NCBI GenBank assembly: GCA_024276805.1 | Contig: JAJRWJ010000299.1 | Coordinates: 1 to 5,224 of the forward strand | Length of the DNA: 5,224 nt | Source of the DNA: Gammaproteobacteria bacterium | Lineage (GTDB): Bacteria; Pseudomonadota; Gammaproteobacteria; Methylococcales; Methylomonadaceae | Reading direction: 5' to 3' | Part shown: piece by piece, positions 1 to 5,224 of the stretch | Layout of the letters: each line of letters opens with the position of its first letter | How positions within the stretch are numbered: position 1 is the first letter of the stretch | Position numbers and translations under genes: made by a program | Notes under the pieces: model-generated | The model's database searches: none | Told to the model about the DNA's origin: nothing | What the model saw: only the letters and a program-made list of their open reading frames with translations

Positions 1-10
1 AGTTATCGAT

Positions 11-97
11 GCCTCGGTGGCGAAATTGGTAGACGCACGGGACTTAAAATCCCGCGCCCGAAAGGGCGTGCCGGTTCGATTCCGGCCTGAGGCACCA
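11..97 (+). tRNA. tRNA-Leu, anticodon UAA
   Basis: A complete type II (long variable arm) tRNA that reads the UUA leucine codon. The 7-bp acceptor stem pairs 11-17 with 87-93, including one G-T pair, and is followed by discriminator A94 and an encoded CCA at 95-97. The anticodon stem is 38-42 with 50-54. The loop CTTAAAA (43-49) places anticodon TAA at 45-47. The variable arm is a 5-bp stem (CGCCC/GGGCG, 55-59 and 64-68) with a GAAA loop, as expected for a leucine tRNA. The T arm pairs 70-74 with 82-86 around TTCGATT. No promoter is visible in the 10 bases upstream, so it lies outside the window or the tRNA is part of a longer transcript. Confidence 0.97.
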
Positions 98-194
98 TCC
101 AGCATTCCTTTGCGCGCGACTGTTATCTGCGCCAGACCCTGAAGCGGACCGGAAACAGCGGCGCAATTCCCTTACCATTCATTCCAGGCCGACC

Positions 195-698
195 ATGCAT
201 GCACCAACATCATCATCGACGCCGTGTCTATGCGGCTCCGGACTCGAATATCAGCAGTGCTGCGCGCCATTGCACAGTGGTGAGAAATCCGCACTGAGCG
301 CGGAACAGTTGATGCGCTCACGCTTCACTGCCTATGCGCTGCGCAACAAGGAATATCTACTGAGCAGCTGGGATGCCGCCACCCGCCCGGAAAAAATCGA
401 TTTCGCCCAAGACGATGTCGACTGGCGCCGCCTGGAGATCGTTTCCAGCAAAAAAGGCGGCCCCAGGGACAACCGTGGAGTGGTCGAATTCAAGGCCTAT
501 TATCAGCTGGATGGCGAACAGCATGTCATGCGGGAAATCAGCCGCTTCAAGAAAACCGCCGGTCACTGGTATTATCTGGACGGCCAGGTCAAATCCATCG
601 CCAGGGCAGGGGAGCGGACAAACCTGGGTAAAAACGCCCCGTGCCCCTGCGGCAGTGGCAAAAAATACAAGCGCTGCTGTTACAAATCTGCCGCGTAG
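195..698 (+). CDS. ychJ: YchJ-family (UPF0225) SEC-C motif protein
   Basis: A 167-residue cytoplasmic protein of the YchJ/UPF0225 family; E. coli YchJ is slightly shorter, about 152 residues. It has a SEC-C type cysteine motif at each end. The N-terminal one is CLCGSG followed by CC (C11, C13, C22, C23). The C-terminal one is CPCGSGKKYKRCC (C150, C152, C161, C162), which fits the zinc-binding CxCx8CC pattern also found at the SecA C-terminus. The conserved family stretch LMRSRFTAYALRN lies near residues 40-52, and the WYYLDG stretch of the NTF2-like middle domain near 125-130. There is no signal peptide or membrane segment. The exact biochemical role of the family is not established; a zinc-dependent interaction or chaperone-like role is only inference. 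The ATG at 195 is preceded by a weak AGG (186-188). The TAG stop at 696-698 lies inside the foot of a REP element, so the C-terminus ends exactly where the repeat starts. Confidence 0.93.
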   Translation: MHAPTSSSTPCLCGSGLEYQQCCAPLHSGEKSALSAEQLMRSRFTAYALRNKEYLLSSWDAATRPEKIDFAQDDVDWRRLEIVSSKKGGPRDNRGVVEFKAYYQLDGEQHVMREISRFKKTAGHWYYLDGQVKSIARAGERTNLGKNAPCPCGSGKKYKRCCYKSAA

Positions 699-814
699 GA
701 GCGGCTTCAGCCGCGACTTCAACAAAGCAGGCAGGAACAATCAAGGCGGCTTTCACCATTGAGGGAACCATTGCTGTCTGCCCTGTTGAAATCGCGGCTG
801 AAGCCGCTCCTACG
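694..814. repeat. REPIN: inverted pair of REP elements
   Basis: Two REP copies face each other. The left arm (694-724) begins CGTAGGAGCGGC. The right arm (784-814) is its reverse complement, matching at 30 of 31 positions; the mismatch is C717 against A791. Weaker similarity continues inward to about 737 and 771. Each arm carries its own short hairpin, GCGGCTTCAGCCGC at 701-714 and its complement at 794-807, preceded by the GTAG foot. This matches the REPIN design, two inverted REPs that can fold into one long hairpin, typically mobilised by REP-associated tyrosine transposases (RAYT). No such transposase is encoded here. The element directly follows ychJ and could also protect or end its transcript. 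Confidence 0.9.
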
Positions 815-860
815 TCAATTTGGTTTAACCATACAAGCCATTGAACATTGAGAATACACC

Positions 861-968
861 ATCAAATTGAAAGTCATCATACAAGAAGCCGTGGAAGCCT
901 GTCTGGCTGTAGACATCCAGGACGTCAGCCTGTCTGAAAAAGATAGAGTTATGAAAATAGCAGCTTGA
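861..968 (+). pseudogene. Decayed hicB-like antitoxin fragment
   Basis: The frame reads IKLKVIIQEA, then VEACLAVDIQDV and SLSEKDRVMKIAA, ending at TGA 966-968. The opening resembles the start of HicB antitoxins (MKLKVIIHEAEEGG type). The rest resembles their later segment (EAIEGCLSVDI type) and C-terminus. About 50 residues of the usual middle, including the WAEVPxLPGC core, are absent. An internal in-frame deletion between two EA-like sites would explain this. ATC at 861-863 stands where the ATG is expected, so the start codon also seems lost. The TGA overlaps the first codon of the hicA relic, as in intact hicBA pairs. The family comparison is from memory; the following HicA fragment supports it. 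Confidence 0.55.
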
Positions 969-1043
969 AAGCCATCAGCGGCAAAAGGCTTTGCCAGCTT
1001 CTTGAAGGAAAGAAATGTGAATTAAAAAGGCTCACATTATGGC
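965..1043 (+). pseudogene. Decayed hicA-like mRNA interferase toxin fragment
   Basis: HicA toxins are small double-stranded-RNA-binding-fold mRNA interferases with a catalytic histidine in a GSH motif. Here TTG 965-967 begins KAISGKRLCQLLEGKKCELKR, close to the usual N-terminus (SGKxLCKLLExxGWELKR), with Cys in place of the conserved Trp. The expected next residues, a short linker then GSHH-Y-G, are missing from this frame. Shifting frame at 1029 gives GGC TCA CAT TAT GGC, that is GSHYG, ending at 1043. So the gene has lost a few codons and its frame, and the remaining C-terminal half is absent, replaced by repeat sequence from about 1060. The product cannot be an active toxin. The original ATG appears changed to TTG. 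The open frame on to 1156 has no resemblance to HicA. Confidence 0.65.
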
Positions 1044-1060
1044 TTGTCAGCGGTTTATCG

Positions 1061-1126
1061 CAGGTTGTGATTGAGGAACGCAACCCAACACATCGGCCTC
1101 AATGCAAACCTGACCGTTGGGTTTTT
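1061..1126 (+). repeat. GGTTG/CAACC hairpin element, REP-like
   Basis: CAGGTTGTGATTGAGGAACG is followed by CAACCCAACA at 1081-1090. It resembles a common dispersed bacterial repeat of the form GGTTGGGTTGAGGAACGAAACCCAAC. GGTTG at 1063-1067 can pair with CAACC at 1081-1085. Alternatively AACCCAAC (1082-1089) pairs perfectly with GTTGGGTT (1116-1123), which runs into five T residues (1122-1126). That could be a weak plus-strand terminator with a long 26-base loop. The element follows directly after the truncated hicA relic. Assignment to a named family is from memory only. Confidence 0.4.
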
Positions 1127-1166
1127 CTGCCGCTTTACCCGATAATGAAACCCTGACAGACAATAC

Positions 1167-1196
1167 GTAGGGCGGATAAGTGCAGCGTCATCCGCC
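1167..1196 (+). repeat. Second REP family, copy 1
   Basis: A GTAG foot (1167-1170) is followed by GGCGGAT (1171-1177), a 12-base loop, and ATCCGCC (1190-1196), a perfect 7-bp stem. The layout of GTAG plus palindrome is that of a REP element, but the sequence family differs from the GTAGGAGCGGCTTCAG copies. A diverged inverted copy sits at 1292-1314. Confidence 0.7.
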
Positions 1197-1291
1197 ATGG
1201 GGCCTGTCTGCATGAAAGGGCGTTAGGTAATCAATGCAACAGGCCTATACAGGAAAGCATTGCAAACCGGATAGTAAAATTGACGCTGTTT

Positions 1292-1314
1292 GCCGGATGT
1301 CGCTTTGCTTATCC
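1292..1314 (-). repeat. Second REP family, diverged inverted copy
   Basis: Read on the minus strand this is GGATAAGCAAAGCGACATCC plus GGC. It matches 18 of 23 positions of the copy at 1174-1196. The opposite orientation and the spacer of about 95 bases suggest an old, decayed REPIN. The GTAG foot is not preserved on this side. Confidence 0.5.
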
Positions 1315-1343
1315 ACACAAAAACATTTGCCGCATTTAGAATT

Positions 1344-1369
1344 GCAGGAGCGCCTGCAGCCGCCCCTGC
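1344..1369. terminator. Diverged REP hairpin at the 3' end of tesA, possible terminator
   Basis: GCAGGAGCG (1344-1352) can pair with CGCCCCTGC (1361-1369) around an 8-base loop. The single mismatch of the plus strand becomes a U-G wobble in minus-strand RNA, so the hairpin is better in the tesA transcript, where it starts about 12 bases after the stop codon. No T-run follows directly, so it is a weak candidate for intrinsic termination and may instead protect the mRNA end. Bases 1344-1363 match 17 of 20 positions of the REP copies at 695-714 and 5164-5183, so this is probably a decayed member of the same family. Confidence 0.45.
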
Positions 1370-1381
1370 GGGTAAAATAGA

Positions 1382-1994
1382 TCAATCGGCGCCTTGCTGC
1401 ACCAGAGGCTCCAGATACTTCCAGACATGCCCGGCGATGATCGGCTGCGCCAGCTGGTTGGGATGAAAGCCGTCCTTCTGCATCAATTCCTTGTGCAGGG
1501 CGACATCCTGCAGGATAAAAGGAACCAGCGTAACCCGGTATTCCCTGGCCAGATCCTGGTAAACAGCGTAAAACAGATCGGTATAGCGTTTGCCGTAGTT
1601 CGGTGGAATTTTCATGGCCAGCAGCAGCACCTCGGCACCGGCCGCCCGGGAACGCCGGATCATTTCCGCAAGATTGGCTTTCATCCGCTCTGGCGACAGG
1701 CCGCGCAGGCCGTCATTGGCGCCCAGTTCCAGCAGCACGATGGCCGGCTTGTGCCGCTGCAGGGCAGTGTCGATACGCGCCAGCCCGCCGATGCTGGTTT
1801 CGCCGCTGATACTTTCGTTGACCATGGTCCAGCCGCTGTGCGCCTGCGTCAGTTTGTCCTGCAACAGCGCCACCCAGCCCTGCCGCACTTCAATTCCATA
1901 GCTGGCGCTGATACTATCTCCCAGAACGACAATCACTTTCGCGTCAGCCGCGCAGGAAAAAGCAAAGATCAACATTGAAGCCAGGAATTTATTC

Positions 1995-1996
<2 letters not shown>
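1382..1996 (-). CDS. tesA: TesA: periplasmic SGNH esterase (acyl-CoA thioesterase I / lysophospholipase L1)
   Basis: A 204-residue SGNH hydrolase of the TesA/ApeA/PldC family, close to the E. coli precursor length of about 208. These enzymes hydrolyse thioesters, esters and lysophospholipids in the periplasm. A Sec signal peptide is seen: MNK, then a hydrophobic stretch (residues 4-16), with likely cleavage after ADA (residue 19). Block I is GDSIS with nucleophile Ser28. Block II is SISGETS with oxyanion Gly65. Block III is GAND with Asn94. Block V is DGFHPN with Asp175 and His178, completing the catalytic set. The ATG (complement of 1994-1996) is chosen because a GGAG lies 8 bases upstream and the signal peptide starts there. 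The frame stays open to 2275, but that part is antisense to ybbA. The start codon overlaps the ybbA start on the other strand. The gene is convergent with the repeat region. Confidence 0.95.
1983..1986 (+). promoter_or_regulatory. ybbA Shine-Dalgarno AGGA inside tesA
   Basis: AGGA lies 8 bases before the ybbA ATG (1995). It falls in the signal-peptide codons of tesA on the opposite strand, and supports 1995 as the true ybbA start. Confidence 0.65.
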
Positions 1997-2683
<687 letters not shown>

Positions 2684-2687
<4 letters not shown>

Positions 2688-5167
2688 GCCAGTTTCATCT
2701 TGCCCTGCGCCTGCTGTACCGGGACGGGCGCTCCGGAGAACTGACCATCCTGGTACTGGCGCTGTTGATTGCCGTCACCAGCGCCACGGCGATCAGCCTG
2801 TTTGCCGATCGCCTGCAGCGCACCATGGAAATCCAGGCGGCGGAATTCCTGGCCGCCGACCTGGTCATTGCCAGCCCCACGGAAATCCCCGATACCTGGC
2901 AGGACAAAGCCGCCAGCCTGGGTCTGCAACAGGCGCAGACCGCCGAATTTTCCACTGTACTGATAGAAAACGGGCAATTGCTGCTGGCCGGCATCAAGGC
3001 GGTCAGCCCTGATTATCCGTTGCGCGGTCAGTTGAAAATCACCCGCGGCGACTATCAAGATGAACAGATCGTCCATACCGGCCCGAAACCGGGCCAAGCC
3101 TGGGTTGCCAGACGCATACTGGCGGCGCTGCAATTGCGCCTGGGCGATGACCTGCAGGTTGGTGAAAAAAAACTGCGCATCACACAGATCGTCACCTACG
3201 AACCGGACCAGCGCGGTGACCTGTACAGCCTGTCACCACGGGTGATGATCAATGCCGCCGATCTGGCGGCAACCAGGGTCCTGCAGCCCGGCAGCCATGT
3301 CCATCGCTTTTTCCAGTTCGCCGGCAGCACCAAAGCCCTGCGCCAGTTCAACCGCTGGGTGAAGCCGCATATCAATCCATCCCAGCGTCTGATGGATATC
3401 CACGACGACCGCCCGGAAATCGGCGCGGCCCTGCATCGTGCGGAACAATATCTCGGGCTCTCAAGTATTGTCGTGATCCTGATTGCCGGCGTCGCCATCG
3501 CCATGGCCACCCGCCGCTATACCGAACGGCATTTCGACAGCACCGCCATACTGCGCTGCCTGGGTTGCAGACAACAGACCATTCTGCTTCTGTACAGCAG
3601 TCAGTTCATCGTTCTTGGCATCGCCGCCAGCGCCACCGGCTGCCTGCTGGGCTGGTTCGCCCAGGAGGGGCTTTTCCAGCTGCTGCGCAACCTGCTGCCA
3701 CAGACCATCGCCAGTCCCGGTCCACTGGCCCTGTTATTCGGCTTCATCACCGGCATGGCGACGCTGCTGGGCTTCGCCCTGCCGCCGCTGCTGCGTCTGA
3801 AACGCGTCTCCCCCTTGCGTGTACTGCGCCGGGAACTGCTGCCCCTGCCGAGCAGTGCCTGGCTGGTCTATGGCCTGGCCATATCGGTGATCGCGGTGCT
3901 GATCTGGCGCTATACACAAAATCCCCGGCTGACCGGGGCTATCGTCGGCGTCGGCCTGCTCACCTTCACCTCCCTGGCAGCGTTGCTTTTGCTGCTGCTT
4001 TCGGCAAGCCGCGGGCTGTTGACAAAATTCCCCCTGGGCATTCGCTTTGGCCTGCAGGGCCTGGTCAGACGACGACAGGCCAGCGTCGGCCAGATTCTGG
4101 CCTTCAGCATCACCCTGGTGGCGATGATCCTCAGCTTTACCGTGCGCAACGACCTGCTGGACAACTGGCGGGCACAGCTACCGGAAAATGCCCCCAACCA
4201 TTTCCTTCTGAATATTTTTCCGGGACAAAAACAAGCCATGCAGCAGGATTTGCACAGCCATGGTATTTCCGGAAGCCGTTTCTATCCGGTGGTGCGCGGC
4301 CGGCTGGTAGGCATCAATGACATCCCAGTACAGCAAATCGTCAGCAAGGACTCCCAGGGCGAACAGGCCACGCACCGGGATCTGAGCCTGACCTGGTCGG
4401 CAACCCTGCCCGAGGAAAACCAGATCGTCGCTGGTAAATGGTGGACCGGGCAGCACTCCTATCTGGTATCCATAGAACAGGGCCTGGCCAAGAGCCTGAA
4501 GGTCGGACTGGGAGACCGGTTGACCTTCACGGTCGGCAGCCAGCAGTTCGACGCGCGGGTCAGCAGTATCCGGCATGTCGACTGGGACACCATGAAACCC
4601 AACTTCTACATGATTTTTTCCCCCGGCACCCTGGATGCCTTTCCCAGCACCTTTATCACCAGCTTCTATCTGCCACCGGACAAGAAGCTGTATCTCAATG
4701 AACTGGTGAAGAAATATCCCGGCATCACCGTGCTGGAAGTGGACCTGCTGGTCAAGCAATTCAAAAAAATCCTGGCCCAGATCAGCCAGGCCATCGACTA
4801 CCTGCTGGGTTTCGCCCTGCTGGCCGGTGTCACGGTGCTGTTCGCCGCCCTGTATGCGTCGCTGGACGAGCGCATCCATGACGGCGCCCTGCTGAGAACC
4901 CTGGGAGCGACCCGCGGCTTGTTGCGCCGCAGCCAGTTTATCGAATTTTTCACCCTGGGTCTGCTGGCCAGCCTGCTGGCGTTGCTTATTTCCGAAGCGA
5001 TGCTCTATGCCCTGTACAGCCAGGTACTGAACATCGATTACCAGCCAAACTGGCGGCTGTGGCTGCTGTTGCCGCCAAGCGGTGGCCTGTGTATCGGCCT
5101 GCTGGGTTGCTGGGGAGTCAGAAAAGTGGTCAACGAAAGCCCGGTGGTGGTTTTGCGGGAGCAGTAG
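2684..5167 (+). CDS. ybbP: YbbP: FtsX-like ABC transporter permease
   Basis: An 827-residue inner-membrane permease, close to E. coli YbbP (about 804), that pairs with YbbA. Ten hydrophobic segments are visible at roughly residues 19-41, 260-279, 299-325, 348-370, 392-409, 416-441, 471-487, 706-725, 755-778 and 792-812. A large extracytoplasmic domain lies between segments 1 and 2, and a second between 7 and 8. Segments 2-4 and 8-10 are the two FtsX-domain cores. Each begins with a related stretch, ATRRYTERHFDSTAILRCLG (275-294) and, near 725, ASLDERIHDGALLRTLGA, showing the internal duplication of the family. The chosen ATG overlaps the ybbA stop and has GGAAG upstream, so the two are probably translationally coupled. 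The frame is intact. Its TAG stop (5165-5167) is part of a REP element. The transported or extracted substrate is not known from the sequence; TesA next door points to hydrophobic esters. Confidence 0.94.
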
Positions 5168-5190
5168 GAGCGGCTTCAGCCGCGATTTCA
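5164..5190 (+). repeat. REP element at the ybbP stop codon
   Basis: The GTAG foot (5164-5167) is followed by the GCGGCTTCAGCCGC hairpin (5170-5183) and GATTTCA. All 27 bases match the right arm of the REPIN at 694-814 read on its minus strand. The TAG of the foot is the ybbP stop codon. No inverted partner is seen in the remaining 34 bases, so it is either a single REP or the left arm of a REPIN cut by the window edge. Confidence 0.85.
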
Positions 5191-5224
5191 GAAAGCCAGC
5201 GCCCAGTCAGACGATGCAGCGCAA

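Larger units (their letters stand above)
699..1381. other. Intergenic region without an intact gene, REP-rich
   Basis: This stretch of roughly 680 bases separates ychJ (plus) from tesA (minus, convergent). It is made up of repeats and remains: most of a REPIN, a decayed hicBA pair, a GGTTG/CAACC hairpin element, an inverted pair of a second REP family, and a diverged REP copy next to the tesA stop. The part around 815-1060 is visibly richer in A and T than the flanking genes, in keeping with an acquired toxin-antitoxin module. Open frames at 641-844 and 965-1156 cross these repeats and do not look like genes. I saw no tRNA, riboswitch or CRISPR signal here. Confidence 0.8.

Noticed and set aside
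98..194. Promoter or terminator between tRNA-Leu and ychJ
   Set aside because: I found no convincing -35/-10 pair and no stem followed by T residues; nothing supportable beyond a weak AGG before the ychJ start.
641..844. Plus-strand open frame over the REPIN
   Set aside because: It translates repeat sequence (the AAEAAPT stretch comes from the REP arm) and overlaps ychJ in another frame.
980..995. GGCAAA/TTTGCC hairpin as a terminator
   Set aside because: A 6-bp stem with no T-run, lying in the coding part of the hicA relic; better explained as coding sequence.
965..1156. Open frame of 63 codons starting at TTG as a live gene
   Set aside because: Only the first 22 or so residues resemble HicA; the rest runs through a repeat and has no family resemblance. 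The GSH motif sits in another frame, so this is a relic.
1280..1314. TTGACG at 1280 as a promoter -35
   Set aside because: No -10 box at 16-18 bases; the region is explained by the inverted second-family REP.
1394..1978. Plus-strand open frame of 194 codons opposite tesA
   Set aside because: Antisense shadow of tesA, whose catalytic blocks are all in the minus frame.
4178..4879. Minus-strand open frame of 233 codons inside ybbP
   Set aside because: Antisense shadow of a strongly conserved permease; Gln- and Gly-rich with no recognisable domain.

Overview
The window looks like a piece of a gammaproteobacterial chromosome. The order tesA (minus) / ybbA-ybbP (plus) is the arrangement known from Escherichia coli. 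The genes are moderately GC-rich, and the gaps hold REP-type palindromes with a GTAG foot, as found in Pseudomonas, Xanthomonas-type bacteria and methanotrophs. I cannot fix the genus from the sequence alone.

Layout: 11-97 is a complete tRNA-Leu(UAA) with encoded CCA. 195-698 is a YchJ-family (UPF0225) protein with a zinc-binding SEC-C motif at each end. 699-1381 has no intact gene. It holds a large REPIN (694-814), a decayed hicBA toxin-antitoxin pair (861-1043), a GGTTG/CAACC hairpin element (1061-1126), an inverted pair from a second REP family (1167-1196 and 1292-1314), and a diverged REP copy that may act as the 3' structure of tesA (1344-1369). 1382-1996 (minus) is tesA, a secreted SGNH esterase. 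1995-2687 is ybbA, an ABC ATPase, and 2684-5167 is ybbP, its FtsX-like permease. The window closes with another REP copy at the ybbP stop.

How the genes work together: YbbA and YbbP form a MacB/LolCDE-type ABC complex in the inner membrane. TesA is the periplasmic esterase encoded back to back with it, so the three probably act on hydrophobic ester substrates at the membrane. The tesA and ybbA start codons overlap in one CATG, and each gene's Shine-Dalgarno sequence lies inside the other's coding region. ybbA and ybbP overlap by ATGA, which suggests translational coupling.

The most notable points are the interlocked tesA/ybbA start site, the REP elements whose GTAG foot supplies the TAG stop of both ychJ and ybbP, and the hicBA relic that still shows a GSH motif after a frameshift. 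I found no clearly new multi-gene system. The core genes are conserved housekeeping genes.
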